A program made the position numbers and the translations under genes. The notes beneath the pieces are model-generated. The model saw only the letters and a list, made by a program, of their open reading frames with translations, did no database searches and was not told where the DNA came from. Source: Bin5 sp963662575 (GTDB lineage Bacteria > Chloroflexota > Anaerolineae > Caldilineales > Caldilineaceae). From it: 64,000 nt of DNA. Location of the stretch: assembly GCA_963662575.1 (NCBI GenBank), contig OY759723.1, positions 1,798,001 through 1,862,000 of the forward strand, written 5' to 3'. How positions within the stretch are numbered: position 1 is the stretch's first letter; each line of letters opens with the position of its first letter. Below, in pieces: positions 26,289-34,064 of the stretch.

Positions 26289-27326
26289 CTAATGGTTTTG
26301 GCCGTATAGCTGATGCATCATTTCGTTCAGGAGTGTGGCAACGTAGCGCACAGCCCCGATTGTGCGGCCGTATGGCATTCGCATCGGACCGACTACGCCC
26401 AGCAGGCCGCTGACCCGGTCCGGTACTCCATAGCGGCTCAGGACAAGGCTTATGTCCTGCATGTCGCCGAATCGGCCCTCGCCGGCAATCATCACCTGTA
26501 CGTCGCTCAACTCCATGATATCATCGTAAATTTCGTGCAGCAGCGTGCGTTGCTCAAATACCTGCACGATCCGGCGCACCTGCGGCCCGTCGGCAAATTC
26601 GGGCTCGGCCAGCACCTCGGCCAACCCATGTCGATAAACGCGTTCCGTGATCTGCTCCTCCGACTGCAGCAACGTCTTCAGCACAAGCTCGCCCACCTCG
26701 CGCGTGAAGCCCGTGAACTCCTCCAGTTTTTCCGGCAGATCGGCAGCGGTGGCGCCAGAAATCTCAACATTGAGCTGGTTGCTCGCGCGGCTCAGTTCCT
26801 CCTGAAAAATTGGCTGTTCCAGGGTAATCAGTTGCTGTTTCAGCGTGCCTGTGGCCAGCACCAGCACCAGCAACACGGCCGTATCCTGAATGCCAATCAG
26901 CTCCAGATGTTTGACCCTGCTGGTGATCGAGCGCGGGGAGGTTGCCAGCGCCGCACCCGTGGAGGCTTTGGCCAGGACCGCTGTGCTGAGCCGAAGCCAC
27001 TGGTCGATTTCCTGCCGGGCTTGATGGAACTGATGGCGGATCATGTGCCGCTCTTGGGAGGGAAGATCGGTGTGGGCCATGAGATTGGCCACAAAGTAGC
27101 GGTAGCCGCCATCAGTGGGAATGCGGCCGGCGCTGGTGTGAGGGTGGGTCAGCAGACCAGCCTTTTCCAGCGCAGCCAAATCATTGCGGATCGTGGCCGC
27201 GCTGACACCCAGATCATATTTCTGCGCGATCGACTGGCTGCCCACCGGCTGGGCATTCTCCACATACTCCTGGATGACGATACGCAGTACCTGTTTACGG
27301 CGCTGGCTCAGTTGCAGTTCTGTCAT
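26289..27326 (-). CDS. hrcA: heat-inducible transcription repressor HrcA
   Basis: Represses class I heat-shock genes by binding CIRCE. With the ATG at 27326 the protein has 345 residues, the usual HrcA length, and opens MTELQLSQRRKQVLRIVIQEYV. The winged helix (GVSAATIRNDLAALEKAGLLTHPHTSAGRIPT) follows, then the inserted dimerisation domain and the GAF-like core ending with VSGLLGVVGPMRMPYGRTIGAVRYV. A longer frame begins at a TTG (27428), but its extra 34 residues do not look like HrcA. A CIRCE lies upstream, so it regulates itself. Confidence 0.93.
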   Translation of the reverse strand: MTELQLSQRRKQVLRIVIQEYVENAQPVGSQSIAQKYDLGVSAATIRNDLAALEKAGLLTHPHTSAGRIPTDGGYRYFVANLMAHTDLPSQERHMIRHQFHQARQEIDQWLRLSTAVLAKASTGAALATSPRSITSRVKHLELIGIQDTAVLLVLVLATGTLKQQLITLEQPIFQEELSRASNQLNVEISGATAADLPEKLEEFTGFTREVGELVLKTLLQSEEQITERVYRHGLAEVLAEPEFADGPQVRRIVQVFEQRTLLHEIYDDIMELSDVQVMIAGEGRFGDMQDISLVLSRYGVPDRVSGLLGVVGPMRMPYGRTIGAVRYVATLLNEMMHQLYGQNH

Positions 27327-27449
27327 CGATTGCAGGCAAATAGGATGGCCGCCTGTCTGCCCTCCTTCAAGTGCGCTGTAGATGCGATCAATCGAGGGCA
27401 ATTCGAACTGTCGGACAGTTGGCGGCAATCAGTCGTTTGCGATAAACCT

Positions 27450-27476
27450 TTATCACTCGTGTGATGGGAGTGCTAA
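27450..27476. promoter_or_regulatory. CIRCE operator of hrcA-grpE
   Basis: TTATCACTC (27450-27458), nine bases, GAGTGCTAA (27468-27476). The consensus is TTAGCACTC-N9-GAGTGCTAA, so there is one mismatch. It sits just after the promoter on the minus strand, as expected. Confidence 0.92.
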
Positions 27477-27486
27477 TTGAACAAAA

Positions 27487-27516
27487 AGTGTAACAAATCG
27501 GGTAGGAGGTTGTCAA
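27487..27516 (-). promoter_or_regulatory. sigma-70-type promoter of hrcA-grpE
   Basis: Minus strand TTGACA (27511-27516), 18 bp, TACACT (27487-27492). Transcription would start at about 27480, so the CIRCE lies at roughly +4 to +30. Confidence 0.75.
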
Positions 27517-27531
27517 AGAATTCGGGTTGGT

Positions 27532-29103
27532 TCAGTAGGCGTTCTTGTTTGTCCCCAGCAGCCACTGGCCCAGAGTGCGAATGATGATCTTGATGTCCAG
27601 GGCCAGGGACCAGTTCTCGATGTACCAGAGATCGTACTTTGTGCGCTCCTCAATCGAGGTGTCGCCCCGCAGCCCGTTGACCGCGGCCCAACCGGTCATG
27701 CCGGCCTTTTCGCGGTGGCGGTCCATATAGCGCGGGATCATCTCTCGAAACTGCTCTACGTAGACGGGGCGTTCCGGGCGCGGCCCGACAAGGCTCATCT
27801 CGCCGAAGAGAACATTGATTAAATTGGGTAGTTCGTCGATATTGGCGCGACGAATGAACGCGCCCAGTTTGGTGCGCCGGGGATCGTTCTCAACCGTCCA
27901 GCCCGGCCCCGATCTCTCTGCGTCCTCGCGCATCGAGCGGAACTTCAGTATCTTGAACGATTTGGCATCCAAACCCATCCGCTCATGTGTGTAGAAGACC
28001 GGCCCAGGGCTCTCCAGCTTTATCAGGAGCGCCACCAGCATGAGGAAAGGGCTGAGAAACACCAGGCCGATGGCGCTGCCCACCAGGTCCATCCCCCGTT
28101 TGAGCGTCAGTTTCCAACCCTGGAGGGCGACGTCGCGGACCGTGAGCAAGGGCAGCCCGCCAAGGTAGCCGATCGTCACCTCGCTGGCCATTATTCCAAA
28201 AGCATCCGGCAACACGCGAATACCGACCTTTTCGCGCTCACACAGGCTGATGATGCCGATCAATTCCTGATGCGTATTTTCCGGCAAGGCGATAATCACT
28301 TCGTCGACGGCGAATTCGTCTATGATTCTGGGAATGTCGGCGACGCTGCCCAGAATCGGCACATTGAGAACGGAACGCGTACTGCTGTTATCTACGACAC
28401 CTATTATCTGAAAGCCCAGTTTTGGGTTGGCCTGCACTCTTTGCAGAATCATGCGGCCCGAGTCGCCGCCGCCGATGAGCAGGACCCGGTCTCCGCCAAC
28501 GCCTTTGGCCTGGGCATTCCATTGTACCTGCGCATGCAAAGTCCGGCCGATAGTCAACATCATGATATTAAGCAGCCAGGCATAACCCAGGAATGTGCGG
28601 TGATAAACAAAATCCCGCAGGAAAAGGCTCACCAGCGCGACGGTCAGGAGCGTGCACAGAGTCGTCAGTTTTGCGGTGCGGAAGATTTCGTCCAGATGAC
28701 CGAGTGGCCGGCGGCGCTGGTACATGCCCCGCGAAAAGAAGATCGACAGCAGCAACAACGACTGGGCCAGCGGCAAAGGCAGGAACTCCAAGAACGGGCC
28801 GACAATGATATCCGGCTGTAGTTCCATCAGCCGCGGTGTCAGGTTCATCTCGGTGAGCCGATGGGCCAGAAAGAACGCCAGCCATGTGCTCCCCATATCT
28901 ACAATTACCAGGGTGAGCGCAAACAGAAGCTGGGCGCGTTTAGGCACGCCCGGCCGCTGGGCGCGCAGGGCCGAATACCTGCCGTTGGGGCTGGAGGATG
29001 GGCTCTCCTCCGTCGCAGCAGCATCTTCCGCAGCCGCCGATGGCCGCGACTCTGTTACAGGCTCCTCAACTTCTGTTGTCGGCTGAGCTGGTGACTTCCA
29101 CAT
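27532..29103 (-). CDS. polyprenyl-phosphate sugar-1-phosphate transferase (exopolysaccharide priming)
   Basis: A 523-residue membrane enzyme that starts polysaccharide synthesis by moving a sugar phosphate from UDP-sugar to undecaprenyl phosphate (WbaP/WcaJ/PssY class). Residues 1-70 are a charged cytosolic tail; 70-200 hold four to five membrane helices. A Rossmann-like domain (RVLLIGGGDSGRMILQRV, about 200-330) follows. The catalytic domain begins LKRGMDLVGSAIGLVFLSP and includes KLESPGPVFYTHERMGLD, FKILKFRSMREDAE, ELPNLINVL, GEMSLVGPRPE and the terminal NIDELPN-type motifs. Paired with the GT2 gene upstream, it suggests an envelope glycan locus together with the UDP-glucose pyrophosphorylase at 36.3 kb. 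Confidence 0.9.
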   Translation of the reverse strand: MWKSPAQPTTEVEEPVTESRPSAAAEDAAATEESPSSSPNGRYSALRAQRPGVPKRAQLLFALTLVIVDMGSTWLAFFLAHRLTEMNLTPRLMELQPDIIVGPFLEFLPLPLAQSLLLLSIFFSRGMYQRRRPLGHLDEIFRTAKLTTLCTLLTVALVSLFLRDFVYHRTFLGYAWLLNIMMLTIGRTLHAQVQWNAQAKGVGGDRVLLIGGGDSGRMILQRVQANPKLGFQIIGVVDNSSTRSVLNVPILGSVADIPRIIDEFAVDEVIIALPENTHQELIGIISLCEREKVGIRVLPDAFGIMASEVTIGYLGGLPLLTVRDVALQGWKLTLKRGMDLVGSAIGLVFLSPFLMLVALLIKLESPGPVFYTHERMGLDAKSFKILKFRSMREDAERSGPGWTVENDPRRTKLGAFIRRANIDELPNLINVLFGEMSLVGPRPERPVYVEQFREMIPRYMDRHREKAGMTGWAAVNGLRGDTSIEERTKYDLWYIENWSLALDIKIIIRTLGQWLLGTNKNAY

Positions 29104-29135
29104 CGTGCGTATTGCGTAAGACCTGGAGTGGACAG

Positions 29136-29149
29136 CTATTCATTATCCA
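29136..29149. repeat. heptanucleotide repeat pair
   Basis: CTATTCA TTATCCA in tandem, one mismatch from the first two units of the tract at 14379. It lies in the 108-bp gap between GT2 and the priming transferase. Confidence 0.45.
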
Positions 29150-29211
29150 CAGTCAATCTGACGAATTTCTGGCTGACTGGCCTTCCTCTGCGCAGACAAC
29201 GCGAAATTCTG

Positions 29212-30240
29212 TTAAACCCGTTCCTGTCGCAGCTTCCACAGTCGGATGGCTATATCTACGCCACCGATCAGGGCAATACTGAGCCAGATCAGTTTGTCCA
29301 GCGCCCATGAACTGTTGGACCGGTAGTGGTTACGATAAAAGATCCACATTGCTTCATAAAAGGCCCGACGGGCCTTGCGGCTTTTGCGGCTGGCGGCCTC
29401 TTTGACATGTGTGATTTCGACCTCGCCGTTGTACCAGACGTCCCAGCCCGCGGTCTTGATACGCTTTGCCCAATCGAGATCTTCGCCGTACATAAAGTAG
29501 GCCTCGTCCAACAGTCCAACTTGCTGAATCGCCTGCGTACGCACCTGCATATAAGCGCCCACAACCGAATCCACCGGATGTACTGCGTCTTCAGGCAGGT
29601 AGCTCAAATTATACGCGTTGAAGCGGTTGCTCCGCGGAAAGAGCCGGCTGAGGCGGGACATGCGGCAGAAGCTTACCCAGGGCGTGGGAAAACTGCGCCG
29701 GCAGGCCAGATCCAATGTTCCGTCCGGCCGTCGCACTCGTGGACCGGCTACTCCCACATTGGGCCGCTCGTCCATGAATTGGATCATGTCGGCCAGAGTG
29801 TTCGCCGGCAGGATCGTGTCATTGTTGAGTAGGAGGACGTAGCGCGGAAGTTGCCTGTTGCCTTGCGCCTGGCGGTCAGTCAGTTCGAGTTGGCGGAGAG
29901 CCAGGTTATTGCCCGCGCTGAAGCCGAGATTGGCGTCGGAAACGATCAGACCGGCCTGCGGGAATCGGTCGCTTACCATCGCCGCGCTGTCGTCCCTGCT
30001 GCCATTGTCTACAACACAGACTGTGTAGGAGAAGCTGCCGGCAGAGGCGAACACCGATGTCAGACAATTGCTCAGGAGCGCGCTGCCGTTGTAGTTGACG
30101 ATGACAATCGCGAGGTCCAGTCCCTCTGCAGGCGGGACAGACCCGGGCGGCTTCCCGCGCGTTGGCAGCGTCAACGGCAACCTAATGTTCTCTATCCATT
30201 CAGACCAGACGATATGGCGAGGAGACTGTATTGTCTGCAT
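29212..30240 (-). CDS. GT2 family glycosyltransferase
   Basis: A 342-residue inverting glycosyltransferase, likely for cell-surface polysaccharide. The GT-A fold opens with AIVIVNYNGSALLSNCLTSV and VVDNGSRDDSAA, has LLNNDTILP in place of a classic DxD, VAGPRVRRPDGTLD, and the acceptor-side motif DEAYFMYGEDLDWAKRI. The C-terminus carries one likely membrane or amphipathic segment (ALDKLIWLSIALIGGVDIAIRL). Similar to rhamnosyltransferase-like members. Transcribed toward the priming transferase. Confidence 0.88.
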   Translation of the reverse strand: MQTIQSPRHIVWSEWIENIRLPLTLPTRGKPPGSVPPAEGLDLAIVIVNYNGSALLSNCLTSVFASAGSFSYTVCVVDNGSRDDSAAMVSDRFPQAGLIVSDANLGFSAGNNLALRQLELTDRQAQGNRQLPRYVLLLNNDTILPANTLADMIQFMDERPNVGVAGPRVRRPDGTLDLACRRSFPTPWVSFCRMSRLSRLFPRSNRFNAYNLSYLPEDAVHPVDSVVGAYMQVRTQAIQQVGLLDEAYFMYGEDLDWAKRIKTAGWDVWYNGEVEITHVKEAASRKSRKARRAFYEAMWIFYRNHYRSNSSWALDKLIWLSIALIGGVDIAIRLWKLRQERV

Positions 30241-30780
30241 TGCTTTTCACCCGTTGCTCAGCTGTCCAAACAGCTGTACAAGACGACGGGCGGCAAATAT
30301 AATTGAGCAAGAAACTGTGATAAATGCGATCAGAAGACGGGGACGATTAACGACCGCGCAGCGCAGGACAGATAATCACGGCAATCAGACAGATTACAAG
30401 AATCACAGTCGGAACTGTCTGCTGTATACGGGCTTGATTCTAGCACGGCATTCCACTTTCGCCAAAGCGTCTGTCTGAGCCCTCCCCAAGAGCACATTAT
30501 GCATCGGCCGTCATCTTCGGGCTTAGCAGGCAACTGGCCCGGCGGAAAAAACAGCGCAAGAATGGTCACTACCCAGCCACCATAAATTCAGTACCCTGAA
30601 TGAGGCGAGCAAAGATGTTTCTCTCTCCTCTCTCCTCGCTTCTGGGCGGTCGGGCCTTCGGCCCTCCCTTGTGCCGGGGGGACACCCCCCGCAACGCCCC
30701 CCTCCAAAACTACGCCACGCCACCGCCGCACGGGTCTCCAGCCCCTGACCCCTAGCCCCTGCCGTTAACCCAAATCATCC
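30241..30780. other. 540-bp gene-free gap with GC-rich hairpins and CCCCTNN heptamers
   Basis: No coding frame or RNA gene recognised. Two adjacent hairpins: GGGCC-TTC-GGCCC (30652-30664) and CGGGGGG-ACA-CCCCCCG (30675-30691). At 30742-30762 are three tandem heptamers, CCCCTGA CCCCTAG CCCCTGC. No T-run follows either hairpin, so they are not ordinary terminators. The gap separates the ftcD stop from the GT2 start, both on the minus strand. Confidence 0.5.
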
Positions 30781-31743
30781 TCACCTCTGGCGCAGCGCAA
30801 ATTCCAGGACGCGGTCCGGCCTCAATTCCGGCAAGAGGAGAGCGTCGGCAGAGGCCGCCAGTGAGCGAGTCGAAAGAGTCTTGCCGTCACTGCTCACCTC
30901 TTGCCCTTCGCTGCCTGGCAGGGCGCCTTGGGGAATAAGCCCAATCAGTTCGCTGCGATCGAGCGCGACGGCATGGCGGGCGGCCTGCTGGCGAATGGCA
31001 TTCACAGCCGCGTGCGGAGATGTGGCGCGATAGTCGACCAGATTCATGCTGACCTGCGCCTGTCCATCGACCAGGAGACCTAAGGCTCTCACCGCCTGTA
31101 AACCGCCATCGCGTTCGCGAATCTGGCGGGCGATCGCTCTGGCCACGGCTACGTCCGCCGTGCGCAGGAAGACGTTGAAGGCGATCAGAATCGGCCTGGC
31201 TCCGACGACGACCGCGCCCGCCGGGCCGACTTTGGCGGGGCCGAAGTCCGGCCGGCGCCGCGGCAGGTGGATCTCACGCAGCAGAGCTTCATATTCCCCG
31301 CGGCGCACGTCGGCCAGATTACGCCGTTCCGGCCTGGTGGCGGCCGCAGCATAGAGGTAGACGGGCACATCCAGCTCATCGCCGATGCGGCGACCCAGCT
31401 CGCGGGCCAGGAGAACGCAGTCTACCATTTGCGTGTTGCGAATCGGCACCAGAGGGACCACATCGGCGGCGCCCAGTCGTGGATGGAGGCCCCGATGCTG
31501 ACCGAGGTTGATACGGGCGATAGCCACCTCAACCGCCTTGAACAGCCCTTGCAGAACTTGCTCCGGCGATCCGACGACTGTGAGAACTGTGCGGTTGTGG
31601 TACGCATCGCTGGTGCGATGCAGCAACCTTGCCCTGGACGCCTGGATCGCTTCCGCCAGTGCGTCGATGACTTGCGTGCGGCGGCCCTCGGAAAAGTTGG
31701 GGACTGCTTCGATGAGCGGACTGTTTTCGGAACTCTGATTCAT
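30781..31743 (-). CDS. ftcD: glutamate formimidoyltransferase
   Basis: Transfers a formimino group between formimino-glutamate and tetrahydrofolate in histidine breakdown or one-carbon supply. 320 residues covering only the formiminotransferase part (LIEAVPNFSEGRR at the start; RTVLTVVGSPEQVLQGLF; GQHRGLHPRLGAADVVPLVP; FGPAKVGPAGAVVVGARPILIAFNVFL; VSMNLVDYRATSP). The cyclodeaminase domain of the animal enzyme is absent and no cyclodeaminase or hut gene lies nearby. The catalytic His in HRGLHPRLGA is present. Preceded by an 18-bp palindrome next to a weak promoter. Confidence 0.9.
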   Translation of the reverse strand: MNQSSENSPLIEAVPNFSEGRRTQVIDALAEAIQASRARLLHRTSDAYHNRTVLTVVGSPEQVLQGLFKAVEVAIARINLGQHRGLHPRLGAADVVPLVPIRNTQMVDCVLLARELGRRIGDELDVPVYLYAAAATRPERRNLADVRRGEYEALLREIHLPRRRPDFGPAKVGPAGAVVVGARPILIAFNVFLRTADVAVARAIARQIRERDGGLQAVRALGLLVDGQAQVSMNLVDYRATSPHAAVNAIRQQAARHAVALDRSELIGLIPQGALPGSEGQEVSSDGKTLSTRSLAASADALLLPELRPDRVLEFALRQR

Positions 31744-31761
31744 GTGATAAAGGAGTGGGCC

Positions 31762-31826
31762 GTGCCTGCTTCAGGCACACTGTAGAGCACGCTCTACATT
31801 CGTACCTCTCCACCGTGTCTGTCCAA
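31762..31826 (-). promoter_or_regulatory. ftcD promoter with adjacent palindrome and hairpin
   Basis: On the minus strand TTGGAC (31821-31826), 16 bp, TACGAA (31799-31804). Touching the -10 is TGTAGAGC-AC-GCTCTACA (31781-31798), then a second inverted repeat GTGCCTG-CTT-CAGGCAC (31762-31778). The first is shaped like an operator for a dimeric repressor; the second could be a leader hairpin. The region could also end modB transcription, but there is no T-run. Confidence 0.45.
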
Positions 31827-31861
31827 ACCATGAAAATGAGGGGATGAAGGCTGGACTGTGT

Positions 31862-32716
31862 TTAGCTGGTTCGTCCCAGAAGCCACTTCACAAGCAAGAG
31901 AATGGCGAACGCGGTCGCCATAAGCACAACTGACAGGGCCAGCGCAACGTCGAGATCCAATTCGAAGCCGATATAAATGGCAAGGGGCATCGTCTGCGTG
32001 CGCCCGGGATAGTTGCCGGCGAAAAGAATGGTGGCGCCAAAATCACCGAGAGCCCTGGCCCACGTCATCACCAGTCCGCCCAGCAACGAAGCGCGGGCGA
32101 GGGGGACTGTCACAAAGCGGAAAACCTGCCGGCTGTCCGCCCCATCCAATGCCGCGGCCTCTTCCAACTCGGCTGCGCTGCGGCTGAGACCGCCAATAGC
32201 CGCGCGTATATAGTATGGGGAGGCCACAAAAAGCTGGGCAAAAATTACGGCCAGCGAAGTAAAGGCGATCTCGATTCCGGCCACTGACAATCCCTGCCCC
32301 AGCAACCCCCGCCGGCCAAAGGCCATCAGCAGGGCGAGACCGGCGACCGCGGGCGGCAGCACGGTGGGCAAATCGATAAGCGTGTCCAGCGCTCGGCGTC
32401 CTCGAAAGTGCCGCCTGGTCATCAGCAGCGCCAGAGGTGTGCCCAGAAGGATGGTCAGAAGTGTTGCTGTGGCCGATGTCCACAAGCTGAGGACTATCGC
32501 CCGGCGCGCGGCCGGCTGGGCCAGATGTGCGCTGATGTCGGTCAGCTCTGTGCGCCAGATCAGCGCCAGCAAGGGAAGAGCCAGGAACAGGATCATGGGC
32601 ACGGCTGACCAGAAGAGCGCGATGCCCGGTCGCGGCAGGCGTCCGGAAGAGCGCTGGTCGCCGCGCGCCCGATCGACAGGAATGCGCATCGTCTCTGCTG
32701 CTTCACTCGTTCGCAT
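31862..32716 (-). CDS. modB: molybdate ABC transporter permease ModB
   Basis: Membrane subunit of a molybdate (or tungstate) importer. From the ATG at 32716 it has 284 residues: an unusually long polar N-terminus (about 35), then six or so helices (AVPMILFLALPLLALIW, LSLWTSATATLLTILLGTPLALLM, LPPAVAGLALLMAF, FTSLAVIFAQLFVASPYYI). The coupling-helix motif EEAAALDGADSRQVFRFVTVPLARASLLGG that meets the ATPase is intact. The start overlaps the end of modA by 14 bases. No modC ATPase gene is adjacent; ftcD follows instead. Confidence 0.9.
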   Translation of the reverse strand: MRTSEAAETMRIPVDRARGDQRSSGRLPRPGIALFWSAVPMILFLALPLLALIWRTELTDISAHLAQPAARRAIVLSLWTSATATLLTILLGTPLALLMTRRHFRGRRALDTLIDLPTVLPPAVAGLALLMAFGRRGLLGQGLSVAGIEIAFTSLAVIFAQLFVASPYYIRAAIGGLSRSAAELEEAAALDGADSRQVFRFVTVPLARASLLGGLVMTWARALGDFGATILFAGNYPGRTQTMPLAIYIGFELDLDVALALSVVLMATAFAILLLVKWLLGRTS

Positions 32717-33611
32717 GGTCGGATGCCTCTGCGGACAAAATATCTGGGGCGTCCCCAATCCTCCTGGCCCGGCATTCGGTGGAAAAGCCGTGCGATTCCA
32801 ACACAGCGCTCCCTTCTTCAGAAAACAAAAAGGTGACGAACTTCGCAGCCTGCTCCGGCTGTATGCTGTCCTGGACCAGAGCGATAGAATAGGCTGCAGA
32901 GACGTTGAGATGGGCCGGTATCGCCATGCCTTGCAGATCTGTGTCGCCAACGAGGTCACTTGCGTAGACAACGCCGGCATCGGCCTCGCCCAACTGCAGT
33001 TTGCTGAGTATACCGCGCACATTCTGTTCTTCGGACACGATGTTGGCTTCGAAGCCGGCGCGAAAACCGGGGCCAAGGCGATCGTCCTGCTCTGCATTGG
33101 CCAGAAACTGACGCGTGTACAGCCCAATCGGCACGGCTCCGGCGCCCACGATAATCTTATGCCCGGGCTGGGCCAACTTCAGCAGCGACTCGATCTCGTG
33201 CGATGCGTCTGCGCTCGCAGGCAATGTACCGGCTGCACCCGCAGGGGGCTGGCCGTAGCCGATCATCAACCGATTGCAAGCGAATGTCTTCACGCTCGTC
33301 TTATCAATGCGCCCGGCATCGACAGCCGCCTCCATCTGCCTCTCGTTGGCGGAGGCGAAGATGTCGGCCCGCGCGCCCTCGCGCAGTTGACCGGCCAACT
33401 GCTGGGAACCGGCAAAGTTGAAAACAACGTTACCAGTGTGACCGCTACGGCTGAACGCCAGGGACGCTTGTTGAAAGACATCGGTGAGGGATGCGGCTGC
33501 GAAGACCGTGATTGTGGCTGTTTCGGATGTTGGCGCCCTGTCGGCTATTGGCCCGCGGCACCCGGCCAGCAGCAGATTACCCAGCAACAGAACTGCCGCT
33601 GCCTTGAGCAT
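32703..33611 (-). CDS. modA: molybdate-binding lipoprotein ModA
   Basis: Captures molybdate or tungstate outside the membrane for ModB. From the ATG at 33611 it has 302 residues with a short lipoprotein signal MLKAAAVLLLGNLLLAGC (lipid-linked Cys18). The mature part opens TITVFAAASLTDVFQQ, with NFAGSQQLAGQLREGARADIFASANERQM, VGAGAVPIGLYTRQFL, and GEADAGVVYASD, the ModA oxyanion-binding pattern. Frames starting further upstream exist but their sequence is low in quality. Transcribed with modB from the promoter at 33784-33812. Confidence 0.9.
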   Translation of the reverse strand: MLKAAAVLLLGNLLLAGCRGPIADRAPTSETATITVFAAASLTDVFQQASLAFSRSGHTGNVVFNFAGSQQLAGQLREGARADIFASANERQMEAAVDAGRIDKTSVKTFACNRLMIGYGQPPAGAAGTLPASADASHEIESLLKLAQPGHKIIVGAGAVPIGLYTRQFLANAEQDDRLGPGFRAGFEANIVSEEQNVRGILSKLQLGEADAGVVYASDLVGDTDLQGMAIPAHLNVSAAYSIALVQDSIQPEQAAKFVTFLFSEEGSAVLESHGFSTECRARRIGDAPDILSAEASDHANE

Positions 33612-33783
33612 ACAGGCGCGCGGCAAACTCCAACTGTGCGCAAGCGTATCCCTCTGCAAGACGCTCTTCCTTCTCCATCGAACTGCCGTGTTGCAGGCAA
33701 GCGACCAGGATACGCTGAACGCCGCCGGAATCCGCCTGGGTGCAGTTTTTGTCGAACGCGTACACAAAGATGACACGGATTTG

Positions 33784-33812
33784 ACGATAGCAGTGAGCCG
33801 TAGCCGTGTCAA
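33784..33812 (-). promoter_or_regulatory. modA-modB promoter
   Basis: Minus strand TTGACA (33807-33812), 17 bp, TATCGT (33784-33789). ATTTGAC (33779-33785) and GTCAAAT (33808-33814) form an inverted repeat that embraces the whole promoter. The resulting leader is about 165 nt; no molybdenum-cofactor riboswitch is recognised in it. Confidence 0.5.
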
Positions 33813-33947
33813 ATTCTGACAGTTTCCACGGCGGTCGCCGCCGGCGGGACAAGACCTGCCCGCGTCCTGTTCAGGGATACGGCCCCGCGGGCGTCTCAAT
33901 CTGAATGCCGCCGACTGTCCGGCGTTCTATATCTGTTGTAGTCAGTA

Positions 33948-33956
33948 TGGTATGAT
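33948..33956 (+). promoter_or_regulatory. extended -10 promoter before the FemAB-like gene
   Basis: TG G TATGAT (33948-33956), with no convincing -35. Transcription would start near 33963, about 100 nt before the chosen GTG start and almost on top of the alternative GTG at 33966. The gap 33612-34064 holds only these two promoters. Confidence 0.4.
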
Positions 33957-34064
33957 CGATGGATAGTGGCAGTTGCGCAGCAGAGTGGTGGCGCATCGCC
34001 AAACCGAACGGCAACCGGGCAACCTATCCAGGCCGTCCAGGCCAACGGGTTGACAGGGGGAGCG

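Noticed and set aside
32364..33773. 469-codon plus-strand frame
   Set aside because: Antisense to modA/modB; contains no recognisable domain.
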